This document shows, one piece after another, positions 10,774 to 22,782 of a stretch of 64,000 nt of DNA. The notes beneath the pieces were generated by a model. That model saw only the letters and a program-made list of their open reading frames with translations. It had not been told where the DNA came from and searched no databases. Numbering within the stretch: position 1 is the stretch's first letter; every line of letters starts with the position of its first letter. The DNA is from Ampullaceana balthica. Its lineage: Eukaryota > Mollusca > Gastropoda > Lymnaeidae. Where the stretch lies: assembly GCA_944989445.1 (NCBI GenBank), contig CALYLW010000177.1, positions 894,723 through 958,722 of the forward strand, given 5' to 3'. The position numbers and the translations under genes were made by a program.

Positions 10774-11315
10774 TTATTTTATAAAACACGGTGGTTTCTT
10801 CTTTAAATTTCTATTAAGTTCTTTGAGAAAAGATGTTGCTTTATTTTTGACACAATTACATCGAAATGGGGCTTTTGATGTCAGGGCAAGTTGGATGCTG
10901 TCTTCAGGGTCCAATCGATTTCGCAGCTTTGTTTTTATGTTCACTAAAGTGAAAAAAATATTTGTTGACAAAGTACGTTGTTGCAAAAGGCAGCAACGTT
11001 TTGATAGCCTCCTCATGTGAAAGCCTTTAAAGCATTTGACACCCAAAAATTAGTCAGATCTGCTTTGTTTGAAAATCAATACGTGCCCCATTATTGGATT
11101 AGAGTTCAAAAATTGCCTCTGCCAACCCTTGAGGCTCATCTGGTACATCCTCAGTGTCACATGGAAAAGGATCTACAACTACAATACAACTGACATGCAA
11201 ATCAATAACTGGAAAGTTAACAGTAAACCGCTCTCTGAAATTGCCAAAATGTCCTATAAGTGTATCTTTGATGTCATCAAAAGTTATATTTACACAATCT
11301 TCCAAGTACAAGGAA
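10774..11315 (-). pseudogene. hAT-type (ZBED/SCAND3-like) transposase C-terminal relic
   Basis: Minus-strand pieces read like the end of animal hAT transposase-derived proteins. First comes 'GHFGNFRERFTVNFPVIDL' with 'DPFP' and 'GLAEAIFEL' (11099-11311). Then, after frame changes, there is an 'AAFCNNVLC'-like block and 'LVNIKTKLRNRLDPEDSIQL' (10774-11046). The last motif corresponds to the dimerisation region (SALVNIKTKxRNRLDxExDLRLAL in many families). Several frameshifts and stops separate the blocks, so it is decayed. It ends about 30 bp before the adjacent LINE 3' tail. Confidence 0.6.
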
Positions 11316-11344
11316 CTTTAAAATGGCCGCTAACTTGTTTCATT

Positions 11345-12215
11345 CTGCGTTTTGTTTACAATCATCATCATCATCATCATCATCAGTCCCGTGACCATTG
11401 CAGTCGTTGCGGGGGAGTGCATGGACACATCAACAGACAACGATCTCCACATTTGTCTATCTTGAGCGGCGGCCAATAGTTCATTCAATCGCATCCCTGT
11501 CCTTTCCTTTATATTGTCAAGCCAGCTTTTCCGCTGTCGACCTCTTCGTCGGCCCTCTTCTACAGGGCCTTGAAGGATGATTTTTGTCAGGGTATCATGT
11601 CGGAGTACATGACCGAACCATGCCACCTTACGTCTCTTAATTTTTGTTATAATGGTTTCTTGACGACCCGCAGTAGAGTTTATTCTGTCCCAGACATATT
11701 CATTGGTCTTGTGTTCTAAATAAGAGATCTGGATAATTGTCTTCATGCATTTGCTTTCAAATGCCTGCAGCTTGCATTCAATGGTTGCCAGTAGTGTCCA
11801 GGTCTTACATCCGTAAAGGACAATGGTTTTAAAGAGAGCTCTGTAAAGTCTGAGCTTTGTTGGAAATCTTATATTTTGCTGTTCCATATATTTGGTTAAC
11901 TTCGTCATTGCTGCCATTGCCGACCCAATTCCAGTTTGAATTTCAGCTTCACAGGTACCATCTCTAGATGTAATGGCTCCTAGATATTTAAAGTTATGTA
12001 CCTCTTCCAGCTTTTGTTGGTTCATTATGATGTTTGCCATACTGGCAGCTGAGGTATAAAAACAGTCTTGTTTCCAATATGAAAGCTTTAATCCAAATGC
12101 TGCAATATTTTCTCTGGCTGAGATTATACTGAGATTGTGTCGCTGCAATTCTTTCTTCAACGCATTCACATGCTTAAAACAGCTTCTATGCTTCTGCAAA
12201 TGAGTCTTTTGTGTG
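11345..12215 (-). pseudogene. 5'-truncated RTE-like LINE with (ATG)n-type 3' tail
   Basis: A minus-strand frame of about 289 codons encodes the C-terminal part of a non-LTR retrotransposon reverse transcriptase. Visible blocks are 'NFKYLGAITSRDGTCEAEI', 'RLYRALFKTIVLYGCKTWTL', 'RKVAWFGHVLRHD' and 'GRRRGRQRKSWLDNIKERTG', a standard order for this class. Beyond the coding part, the minus strand runs into GACTGATGATGATGATGATG (11358-11384). This simple-repeat tail is typical of RTE-like elements. The endonuclease and catalytic RT domains are missing, so the copy is dead on arrival. Confidence 0.8.
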
Positions 12216-12498
12216 CTGACATTCTTTTAAAATAATTCTACACCCCGTATAAAATCTAATCTTTTTCTTAAATCAGTTCATAGCCCAATGTCATACGATT
12301 GGGTTTTTTAATTCTGAATCTTTTATGCTTGTACAACTCTCTGGTTTATACGAATTAATATATGTTGTTGCACCAATCGTTGGGTTATATTTGATACAAT
12401 TAGGTGAACCAGGTACTGTATCAGAAATAGTATGAACATAAGGGGGAATTACTCACTCGAACAAATTATTGGGGGAAGGGAGCTCAAGAAATTGGCGG

Positions 12499-12912
12499 CT
12501 CTAAGCTTGGCTTGTGTAGCTAATACCTAAAGACTCTAAGCTTGGCTTGTGTAGCTAATACCTAAAGACTCTAAGCTTGGCTTGTGTAGCTAATACCTAA
12601 AGACTCTAAGCTTAGCTTGTGTAGCTAATACCTAAAGACTCTAAGCTTGGCTTGTGTAGCTAATATCTAAAGACTCTAAGCTTGGCTTGTGTAGCTAATA
12701 TCTAAAGACTCTAAGCTTGGCTTGTGTAGCTAATATCTAAAGACTCTAAGCTTGGCTTGTGTAGCTAATACCTAAAGACTCTAAGCTTAGCTTGTGTAGC
12801 TAATACCTAAAGACTCTAAGCTTGACTTGTGTAGCTAATATCTAAAGACTCTAAGTTTAGCTTGTGTAGCTAATATCTAAAGACTCTAAGCTTAGCTTGT
12901 GTAGCTAATAGC
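12499..12912. repeat. 35-bp minisatellite (about 12 copies)
   Basis: Tandem units of 35 bp built on ctctaagcttggcttgtgta and gctaatacctaaaga. Variants are C/T in 'ataccta' and G/A in 'cttggctt'. Confidence 0.95.
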
Positions 12913-13359
12913 CTACCTAAAGCCTACCCCGCAGATTATATTAAAAATCAATTGTGTTTTATTAAATACTAACGTGGACATTATTTACAAAAAGCCGAAT
13001 AACTAATGTACTGTTATTTGTACACAATTCAATGACGTCCGAGTGAAACAATTGATGACGTCAAATCTTCTAAGGTCATTTTGACGCTCTTCACATGGCT
13101 CGATTGATCTGAAATTTAGCAGATATCTGTATCTCCGGTGACAATAATTCATTTTAAAATTGAAATTAAAATGCTCAGACAGCTGTCGAGTTCATTTCAG
13201 TGCATAAAATGTTTTATTCTACAAAATCCATGAACTTCAAAGAGAAATAATATGTTGTTCTTTTAAGAGTGAACTGTCATCCCAAATTTCAATTGTAAAA
13301 ATTTAAGAAAAACAATGGGTAAAAATGAGTTAAATAAAGATGTTTTGGAAACAAGCTTT

Positions 13360-13412
13360 TCTTTTAATCTTCTGCATAGAAGGAGCGTCTGTAAAAATAA
13401 GATAAGATAGAT
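13360..13412 (+). mobile_element. Solitary LINE/SINE 3' tail
   Basis: The sequence atcttctgcatagaaggagc, then gtctgtaaaaataagataag, matches the shared 3' end of the SINE family and its LINE partner in this window. No SINE head is present, so this is a severely 5'-truncated insertion. Confidence 0.7.
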
Positions 13413-13764
13413 AATTTTACATTAAAAAAAGGAATACATTATTAAAATATAACTTTAAAATATTTTACTTGGCATAGTACATTTTTAACAGAAAAATACC
13501 CTTCAACTGGTGTTTGAAAATATTAATTTAAATAAACTCAAAAGTTACAGCTATTTAAAATTGTGAGGACTGGCATATTTATTTGCATACTGTAAAATAT
13601 GTGCTTGAAATGCTGTTCCACCAATACAATAATAAGGTTGCACAGGTTTTGTTAATTAGAGTAGCTAATCGCTTAATTTCGAAGTCTCTGTTAGGGACAC
13701 CATGTAAATGAACAAATCAAAATTCCTCAGTCTGACCTAGAGATAAATCTCACTGACACTAACT

Positions 13765-14175
13765 GTTTAAACCAATGTACCCCAGCAAATACATGGGCCC
13801 ACGGCTCACGGCTCACGGCTCACGGCCCACGGCTCACGGGGCTTCACATGAAAAAAGGTTAAACACATACACTAATCAATGCATTAAAGAAAAAAACACA
13901 TATCATAGATACAACACATAATGACATTACAGTGTACATAAACAACGTTTATCATTTAAAGAAATGTTTGTTATTAAATTAAATTTTGAAAGTAAAGTTT
14001 GCAGAGATATGTTTTACTGCAGTCTGGACGACCTTAGTAGTTGGAATACTGCAATTGTGTGATGGTATAGAAATCCATTGTTTGGTGGCACAAAAAGAGA
14101 CAGATCATTCGCCAAATATTTAAGCGCGTGTGTTAGGAACTGAGATAATACTTATGTATTCAAAAGAGCGTAACT
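13765..14175 (-). mobile_element. LINE 3'-end fragment, copy 1 (family of 24345 and 50848)
   Basis: It matches 50848-51290 and, in reverse, 24345-24625. Shared blocks include 'ccttagtagttggaatactg', 'ccattgtttg' and 'tatcatttaaagaaatgttt'. The minus strand of the 50.9-kb copy still encodes LINE C-terminal residues, so this is the same family. A 9-bp cggctcacg repeat (13798-13838) has grown in its 3' end. Confidence 0.7.
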
Positions 14176-14639
14176 GACGAGTAGGTGAGTAGACAGATAG
14201 AAGTTCACTAAGATAAGAAAGGCATGAGTCAGAAAAGAAAACATACAAAATTATCGCTTTCTCGTGTAGTACAGATAAATTAATTTAATGTTATCATTGG
14301 CAAGTGGACTGATTGATAAATATACACATATATATGATAACTCGTAAGAAATTCTATATCGAATTAAACTAAATATATTCAATCATTCGTATCCTGGGTA
14401 CCAACAAATTTTGGGTTTAAAATGTAATATATTTATTTTACGTACATTTTTAGCAAATAGACACATCTTAAAATAACTTGACAAAAAATGACGTTTGTCC
14501 ATTAATCGTTCTATGTAAACTGATTGTACTGCGTCATTATTTACACAATAAAGTATACACGATCGGTTGCTGGAGAATATATTAACACAAATCTCCAATA
14601 TTTTACCCATTCGCATGTTTTAGTTAGAACACGATTTTT

Positions 14640-15130
14640 GGGGAATAGATGCTGAAATTTTGCAGGGAGACTCGTGCCGACGATAAAAATGATGTATCAA
14701 ACTTTCAGATCGATCGACTGTACTGTAATTAAATTAATGCATTTTTAGATTATTTCTATTTATCTCTATGTAGCATGTTAATTTTTGTGCTAGTGTCGCG
14801 GTGCGCATTTATATTGAACAACCTTTTTAATACTTTCCTGTCTCGCGGTGCGGTGCGTATTATATTGATGATACTTTTTAAAAATATATTTCCGATCTGT
14901 AAATGTAAATGTTAGTAATTGCTAGTCTGTCTCGCGGTGCGCACTATATTAAACATGTTTTTATATCCCTTTTCCCGTGATCAAATCGAGCTGAAATTTG
15001 GCAGGCAGACTGTAGTAGTTTTTTTCCCCTATAAATCTAATATATAAAGATGAAAGTTTGTTTGTTTGTTACCCATAGAACTCCACACCGCTGGACCTAG
15101 GGTGTTGAAATTTTGAATGGGACCCTCATT
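14640..15130. repeat. Dispersed repeat with sub-repeats (relative of 36770-37160)
   Basis: It contains three related blocks with 'cgcggtgcgcatttatattg' motifs, followed by 'gagctgaaatttggcaggca'. The region 36770-37160 matches in reverse orientation. The 'ttcagatcgatcga' motif also links it to 5130-5270, 28780-28920 and 52250-52340, so one family is spread through the window. No coding capacity was seen. Confidence 0.65.
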
Positions 15131-15189
15131 TGACCCGGGAAAGGTCATATGCTATGTTTCAACCCCAGGTGACCACCCCTAGTGTAAGG

Positions 15190-16190
15190 GGGCCCATTAT
15201 GTTGCTTTTTTGCTAATATGAGCTATATAAAGACTGAAATCACCAATTCTCATATTTCCCGTGTAGGTAGAAGCATGAAACTCTGAGTAGTTGATAATTA
15301 CACATCCACGGTGGTAACGAGCAAAAACAATATTTAAATTATCACTTACTAGGGACTGGGGCCCAAATTTAGTTTTTTTTTCTTATATAAAAAAGCTGGC
15401 TCATCACTAATTCTCCAACTTCCCATGTGGGTAGAGGCATGAAACTTTGGGAAGTTGTTGAGTAGCCTCTCGCGACAATAATTTGCGTCAAAGAATTTTG
15501 AAATTCCCACTCATGGGGGCCGAGGGCCCAAAAACGTTTTTTTCCCCCCATTATATGGGCTTTATGAAAATTAAAAATCACTAAGTCTCCTATTTCCCCA
15601 GTAGGTAGAAGAATGAAACTTTAATAAGTTGTTGAGTACCCTTCCGCAATGGTAACAGGCAAAAAAAAATTAAATTATCACATACTGGGGGCCGGGGGCC
15701 CAAATGTATTTTTTCCTTAGATGAGCTATTAAAAACTGAAAACCACTAACTCTCCTATTTTCCGTGTAGGTAGAAGCATGAAACTTTCGTTAGTTGTTAA
15801 GTAACATTTCGCGATGTTAACAGGTAAAGAAAAATAATATAAATTATCACTTACTGGGGGCACAAATGTAGTTTTTTTCTTATATAAAAAACTGACTCAT
15901 CAGTAATTCTCCAAGTTCCCGTGTAGGTAGAAGCATGAAACTTTGGGAAGTTTTTGAGTACACTTCCGCAATGGTAACAGGCGAAAAATAATTTTGAAAT
16001 TCACACTCATAGGGGCAGGGGGCCAAAAAATTGTTTTTCCCTTATATGGGAAATACAAAAATCAATCACTCTCATATTTCCCGAGAAGGTAGAAGCATGA
16101 AACTTTCGGTAATTGTTAAGTAACATTCAGTGATGATAAAAGGTAAAAAAAGTATATAAATTATCACAGACTGGGGGCCCAAAAATTTTT
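15190..16190. repeat. Six ~165-bp degenerate repeats in an A-B-A, A-B-A order
   Basis: Each unit carries a 'ggtagaagcatgaaactt' core, a poly-purine stretch and a 'gggggccggggcccaaa' end. Units 2 and 5 share 'tttgaaattc[ac]cactcat', while units 1, 3, 4 and 6 instead have 'aaattatcac'. Units 1/4, 2/5 and 3/6 are the best matched pairs. The block therefore looks like a ~500-bp trimer duplicated once. Confidence 0.75.
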
Positions 16191-16379
16191 TTAACGGTAC
16201 AAGATGTAACCAAAGTGTGCATCAAGGGAATTAATTTATTATCTTACTTTATTTGTTAAAATGTTTTACTACAATCATACATAATTTTTTGTTTTATTTA
16301 TTTATTTATTTTTTAACAAATATCTATATATAATTCTCTTCGTGGTCGGACCCTGCGAGACAAGCTGCAAGTATGTTCA

Positions 16380-16600
16380 ACAGATACTAATTTTAGAAAG
16401 CAGCGCACCAAATTACTCCACCAATGCATCAAAAGGTGTGCAAATTAAATATGCGCTGTAAAAAAAATAATTAAATGACGTCATTGTTTTCGCTGATATT
16501 TTAATTTTGTAAAAAAGGGAACAATGTAAAAAGTTATAAAATACTTTGTGTACATTTCAGAAACTGGTAAGAAACCACAGACTTTAAAGGTTATTATGTA
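16380..16600. repeat. Dispersed repeat shared with 32330-32530
   Basis: 'aaatgacgtcat', 'gatattttaattttg' and 'ataaaatactttgtgtacat' recur in the same order at 32420-32520, and more weakly at 24955-25010. No ORF is present, so it is an old non-coding mobile element. Confidence 0.6.
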
Positions 16601-17635
16601 AAGCCTAATATATATCAAGGGTTAGCGAATAGGGAAGTTGAAGTAACGATTATCCTATGACGCCAGTCACCAAATATTTGAACTGTTTCTTGATCTACCT
16701 TTAGCCATGTGATTTTAATCCATGTTTTTATAACCTATTTGAGCAATCATCAGGCGACATATGAATGCACGTCTTTTTAAAAAAAATTAGTTCTAAAAAC
16801 TGCTAACGTTAATTTCAAGCCACTTTCTCCCTCTTTTCTCCAGTAACACTTTGATCTCCAGGCATGATTCCTGTGCACCTGTCATTCAATGTATCGCTCC
16901 CTTTTGTTTGATTACTCCCCCTTATAATTTGCTGCTTTGAGAAACAGATGCAACAATCCTCAAACTTATACAAGAATCTGGTCTAATGTCTTCCCACCCC
17001 CACACCTCTCCCACTGTTGGTTTCGTCATGGTCCGTTGGTTACCGTGTCGGCTTGAATGCCGTTGTAGTTGTACACTCATCAAGCCGGTAGTCACGTTTT
17101 TTTTTGTAAGTATATCTCGAAAGATGAAGGAAATTAAAAGGTTGAAAGTATGACTGGACTAATGACACCATATGTGGTGCTGTCATCAATAATTGAGTTA
17201 TTTGAAGAAGCTCATATATTTATGGTGCTCGGGTAGAAGATGTATGTGGTCCTGAGTTAACCAATCTGGCCATAACATCGCCCACAGTAGCAGTGATTCG
17301 TGTTATGTTACAATTCTTTTTTGATGAATAACGTCAGACGAAATCAAGGGAGACCATTCATATAGAATTGTTTGGATCAATAGTTACCACCATAGTACCG
17401 TCTCTCCTCTCCCCCGATATCTATGAGTTTATTTAGCAAACGTTTCAATAATTCACAGTTTACAATTTTTAAAAAAAAATAAGAAGAAAGAATGAAACAA
17501 TTCAAAGCATACTGGAGCGATTTCCCTAACTTAAATTTAATTTTCAAATTTGGAGAATAAACAAGAAAATAATAGGATTGAAGGCAAGGGTATTGGATGA
17601 ACTGGCAGAAAGTCGAGCATAGCGTTAGATGGAAC
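16600..17635. other. No gene seen
   Basis: Mixed unique sequence. A weak tRNA-like stretch near 17030-17095 ('tggttaccgtgtcggcttga') is not foldable into a convincing tRNA by eye. Confidence 0.4.
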
Positions 17636-17755
17636 ATTACATGTGGGACATAAAATGTGGGTCATGAAAGTTGGGACATGAAATGTGGGTCATCAAAGTT
17701 GGGACATGACATGTGGGACTTGAAATTTGGGTCATCAAAGTTGGGATAAGGGAAA
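17636..17755. repeat. Imperfect tandem repeat of 'gtgggacatgaaa'
   Basis: About seven diverged copies alternate 'gtgggacatgaaat' with 'gtgggtcatcaaagttggga'. Confidence 0.75.
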
Positions 17756-17804
17756 TGTGGTTTTAGTGGCGAGGAGAGTTCATTCCCCACTTCCGGGCTG
17801 TTTT

Positions 17805-18014
17805 TGAGACACTCTATTTTGTGACACTCTATTTTGAGACACTCTATTTTGAGACACTCTATTTTGTAACACTCTATTTTGTGTCACTCTATTTTGTGAC
17901 ACTCAATTTTGTGACACTCTATTTTGTGACACTCTATTTTGAGACACTCTATTTTGTGACACCCTATTTTGTGACACTCTATTTTGTGACACTATATTTT
18001 GTGACACTGTATTG
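17805..18014. repeat. 15-bp minisatellite (about 14 copies)
   Basis: Units of gtgacactctatttt with T/A variation. The plus frame of 64 codons through it is repeat-derived. Confidence 0.95.
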
Positions 18015-18133
18015 AGAATGATACTTGTCCTCTACCAACTGTTACATCTTCAGATACACACGTATCTTTGTCATACTGATAGTTTTAGATTATCTTCTAC
18101 TACACTACCTATAACAAGTCTAATACCACAATA

Positions 18134-18531
18134 ACACAATCATAGGGCATGACTTAATGGTACGACACAAACATAGGACATGACTTAATGGTATGACACA
18201 ATCATAGGACATGACTTAATGGTACGACACAATCATACGACATGACTTAATGGTATGACACAATCATAGGACATGACTTAATGGTACGACACAATCATAG
18301 GACATGACTTAATGGTACAACACAATCATAGGACATGACTTAATGGTACGACACAATCATAGGACATGACTTAATGGTACGACACAATCATAGGACATGA
18401 CTTAATGGTACGACACAATCATACGACATTACTTAATGGTATGACACAATCATAGGACATGACTTAATGGTACGACACAATCATACGACATGACTTAATG
18501 GTACGACACAATCATAGGACATGACTTAATA
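18134..18531. repeat. 31-bp minisatellite (about 13 copies)
   Basis: Units of 31 bp combining acacaatcataggacatgac and ttaatggtacg, with G/C and A/G variants. Confidence 0.95.
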
Positions 18532-21500
18532 CCATAATGACAAAGTCAAAACGATTTTCGCATATAGTTTCTTTAATTGAGTAGAAAAAAAAATGCATTG
18601 CTTTACAAGAATCAAAATGTGGTCCTTTTTAGTTATGGGATACAACCATACACTCAGAGCATACTTCAAAATTATAAGGTACGGTCATACATTCAGACTA
18701 TTTGCTATTTTATCTGGGACAAGATGCTGACTAAGAGACCTTTATTTTTGGTAAGGGAAAAGCAAGAATTCATTTCAAGCCTGACAGAAATGCTTGATAA
18801 AAACATTTAATTGTAAAGACAAATTATTCAGAGAAGTAAACATGAGCTAAACTTAAAATGTCGTTAGAATAATAAAAATTTTTTACACATGAGATAGTCA
18901 GAAAAAGTCATAAATAAAAGCAGACATTTTTTACATCGACACAAACACTACAGTTAAGAATATTAAAATGATTCATATAAACATTTATAAGAACATTCGG
19001 TCTGATATTTAAATAACATAAATAATTAAAGTATTCAAAGGTAGTTTGTTTGTTTGTTTTATTTTATCTTTCAGGGGTTCCTGGTGATGTAATAAATCAT
19101 AATCAAAGATTGCTATGAACAGAGGTTCAAACATGGGGAAAAATTTTGTTCAAGTTTTGACTGTCGTATCTTTGAACACTGAGTTATGTTTTAAATAATT
19201 TCTCCCTAATTACATGTAACTTTGAATTATTTTGTATTTCTGAAAACGGCATCGAAAGTGTTAGCATGACAGAGTCACCGACAAAAGGGGAAGTAAGCAT
19301 GTAGCAGTTTGTTTAAACATGAAGAATTTGACATTATGTCACATGACTAAAAGAGAATGTTAACATTTAAAAATCTATTAGATCAAATAGTTCAGCAGGC
19401 TGACTCCTGGTTGTGAATACTTTGACCCAAACATTTTCACCCACCAAAGTTTTAAATTTAATGCCAAGTTTCTTTGTACAAACTAGTGTCGATATTGTGA
19501 GGCTGAAGTACTGAGAACAAGCACACCACAAGATAATTTCATCAATTACATTTTTTAAATAATTTATTGTTCAGATTTTAAGAATTAAATCTATAAAAAA
19601 GGTAATGAAATTTTTTTATAAAAAATTTTATTGAAATACTTTTTTTTCTATTCATTGTAATTAGGAAACAACAAAATAACATGTACATTCTCCCATCATA
19701 TTTCTTGCATAGTCTATGAAATCTACCATTCAAACAAATTTGACTTGCTATTAACAAATCAAGCAAAGTTTATTTCATTCCATTATTCCAATTTGTAATA
19801 TCGGCATAAGACTTGATTTTCAAAACTACGAAAACAAATTTTGAGCACTATTAAATTTGTGAAATAATTTAATTTCTAAAAATTTCATTAAAAAAAATAT
19901 ATATATTCACCGATAAAATTTTAACGGACAATGTTTATTAAGCATTACGTTTCCTTTATGAGAAAGCACTACAAAATTTTTAAAGAAAATGAATTCTCTA
20001 TTTCTCACAAATAAAGTTAATTAATTTTTGTTTCTTATTTTTATTCCTATGTATAAGCCCTTTTCTCAAAATGTTGAACTATCAATACATGTAATTAAAA
20101 ACTTATAGATAATTAATTAGAACATAACCTAGATATAATTTATGTTAGCCAGCTAAATCAATTAACACTGCATACAACACAATAATTTCCTTTCTTAAAA
20201 ATTTAATTCTCAACATATTCAACTAAAATAAATTTGAAGATGAAGAAACAGAATTTTTAAATCACATTTCTTTTCATTATTCAACTTTGTAACTTTTCTT
20301 TTATTATTTGTGAAACTTAACATTAAAATAATGATAAAAATAATATTTCCCTGGAAAGAATTGCACTTAACAAAGGAATCAATGACAAAATTACAATAAA
20401 ATATTTAGTTAAAAGCACCAACATGTACCAAATTCTTTCAGAATGGAAATGATTTATATTAAAACTGGAATTTCCTTATAAAAAATAGATCATCTCCTTT
20501 TACAAAAATCATTTTTTTAAAATACTTAATAAACTGCTGTTTGTCCCATGATCAGAATTCAGCTCAAGTTAACAATTATGGATATTTGAAGTAGGAAACT
20601 TGACAATTAAACTCAAAACTAAAATACTGTATATGACACCTAAAGCAGTATTATCTTTATATTGCTTAATAAATTAAGCCTTGTAAAAAATTATACAAAG
20701 TTGTTATCAGTGTGTGATATTGTTTAAATAGCACTGCCAGTTAAATTATGTGGGATAAGTTTGTGCAGCCATTAATATTGGAAGATTTAACTCAAGAGAC
20801 TTGTCACATTGCTTATGAAGTATTTCATTAATTTTTATTTGAGTTGATCAGAGAGGTGGAATGTTGTAATGAGAGCTACATAACTGATAGAATTATTTCT
20901 CAATGATTGTTCGGTTGTGCTATCAGAAATTGTAGCTAAAAATGTGTTAAAGTCACTGCAATATAACATTTCTTTGGTGTTCTTTAAAATCATTTTTTTA
21001 AAACAATTTAATATTGAGTTTCTGTTCATCAATATAGGGAGTGGGGTCACATAAAATATTTAAATGAAAACCAATATAAGTTATCAACAAATTTTCCTTC
21101 AACAATTTATATTCAAATTACTTTCCTCCTGCATAATATTAAATGAATAAAATATTAAATGCCACAGAAATTGTTAAGGAACGGTAAAAGTTTAAAATGT
21201 ATTAAATTTAACAATGATTTATCTCAGTTTTCTGAAGTAATATCTCTTGACTCTAAAGAGGTACAAACATTAAAGTCATTCTTGAAATGAAAAATAAATA
21301 AGTGAGATACTTTTAGTCCCTAAAGTAACAAGATAACTCTAGATTCTTTCACTGAAACCAATTTTTCTTGCTATTCCACATGGCTTTTATAAAAAAAATG
21401 ATAATAAAAACTCATTCAAGCAACAATCAGTGCAGTCAACAAATATTTTAAACATAACATATATATAAAAGAAACTTCTCACAACCCCAGAAGTAATCAC

Positions 21501-21690
21501 TAAAGAAATAAAACATTCATGCCGATCAAGATTAGTTTTAAAGAGATCTCATGACTATTTTTACCAGAAATTAAATGAAAGTTTTACAATCCTTAAATCA
21601 TTTCATTTTCATTACTTCTCAGAACAAAATAAAATCCCATTTTAAACTATTTAAATGCCATAATATTGTGAAGGTTATTGAAAAATCAAT
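18532..21690. other. AT-rich gene-free stretch
   Basis: Strongly AT-rich sequence without recognisable protein, tRNA or transposon ends. The short frames at 18577-18810, 19578-19766 and 20835-21050 show no motif and have no splice support. A 3' UTR of a gene outside the recognised models cannot be excluded. Confidence 0.45.
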
Positions 21691-21693
21691 AAT

Positions 21694-21972
21694 TCACACC
21701 TGACTGCCTACCCTAAATAAATAATCAACACCTGGCTGACAACCCTAAATCAATAATTCACACCTGGCTGACAACCCTAAATCAATAATTCACACCTGGC
21801 TGGCTACCCTAAATAAATAATTCACACCTGACTGGCTACCCTAAATAAATAATTCACACCTGGCTGGTTACCCTAAAACAATAATTGACACCTGGCTGGC
21901 TACCCTAAATCAATAATTGACACCTGGCTGGCAACACTAAATAAATAATTGACACCTGGCTAGCTACCCTAT
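21694..21972. repeat. 32-bp minisatellite (about 9 copies)
   Basis: Units of 32 bp containing aataattcacacctggctgg and ctaccctaaat. It lies about 0.5 kb beyond the SMIM15 stop codon. Confidence 0.93.
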
Positions 21973-22076
21973 TGATGACAGAAGTTAATTTCAAGAGCTA
22001 TTGCCAGCTAAAAGTTTATAATGTAAGTAAATTTTAAACAATTTTTCAAACTGGTCAAAAGTAAAGCTTAAAAAAA

Positions 22077-22077
<1 letters not shown>

Positions 22078-22140
<63 letters not shown>
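22078..22140. repeat. (TA)n microsatellite
   Basis: An uninterrupted TA dinucleotide run of about 30 repeats. The minus-strand tyrosine-isoleucine ORF over it is an artefact. Confidence 0.98.
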
Positions 22141-22143
<3 letters not shown>

Positions 22144-22500
22144 TAACAAATTATTTGATCTCAAATTTAAATTAATACAGTATGAATGCATTTATAATGT
22201 AATTTATATAATAACTGATAGTAAGAAAACAGACACAATCAACATATTTTTAATGGACAACAAAGAGTTCATATTTTCTTAAAGAAATAATTATATTGGC
22301 CATTTAATCTCTACAAATAAAAGTTTGTCCCACATACAAACAGAACTCATTAATTTAACAATTAACTGTAATCCAATAATTCATCATATCAAATATCATA
22401 AAATTTATCTCCCATGCATGATCAGACAAACAGAAACAAATGGACAATCACTCTTCAGATGCTGCCAGAGCTTTCAGGACAACACACCCAAATATGGGAT

Positions 22501-22740
22501 TTAATCAGCTTTGTGCCTCCGTGTTCTGGCGATGTTAGACTCACGTTTGGCTTTACGCTTCTTGTCTTTCTCCTTGTGCTGGATCTCCTTGGCCAGCTTC
22601 CATGCCAGGATGGCACTGATGAGGAACAAGGGAGACAACACCAGGAGAACGTAGTAGATAAACTGCCAGGGGTTGGTCGCCGCAAACTTGATGGTGCTCT
22701 GAAGATATTCATTCAGGTCGTAACCAAAAACAGTCACCAT
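22501..22740 (-). CDS. SMIM15: Small integral membrane protein 15 homologue
   Basis: The frame encodes 79 residues from ATG at 22740 to TAA at 22501. SMIM15 is a short single-pass membrane protein conserved across animals, about 74 residues in vertebrates; its function is not well defined. Recognisable features are the segment 'NPWQFIYYVLLVLSPLFLIS' (about residues 24-43), then 'AILAWKLAKEIQ' and a highly charged tail 'KEKDKKRKAKRESNIARTRR'. Order and spacing match the family: amphipathic start, one membrane span, SWKLAK-like motif, basic coiled tail ending in KxD. The upstream non-ATG extension is not used; a 3' splice site (TTTTCTACTCCAG) lies 29 nt before the ATG, so a 5' leader exon exists further upstream. 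The plus-strand frame 22414-22749 is its antisense shadow. Confidence 0.9.
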   Translation of the reverse strand: MVTVFGYDLNEYLQSTIKFAATNPWQFIYYVLLVLSPLFLISAILAWKLAKEIQHKEKDKKRKAKRESNIARTRRHKAD

Positions 22741-22782
22741 CTTGGATGAGCAGAACAATCAAGATCAAGATCTGGAGTAGAA

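Noticed and set aside
17030..17095. tRNA-like stretch
   Set aside because: It has some box A resemblance but no matching stems or box B could be drawn.
22414..22749. Plus-strand 111-codon ORF
   Set aside because: Antisense of SMIM15, which has clear family similarity.
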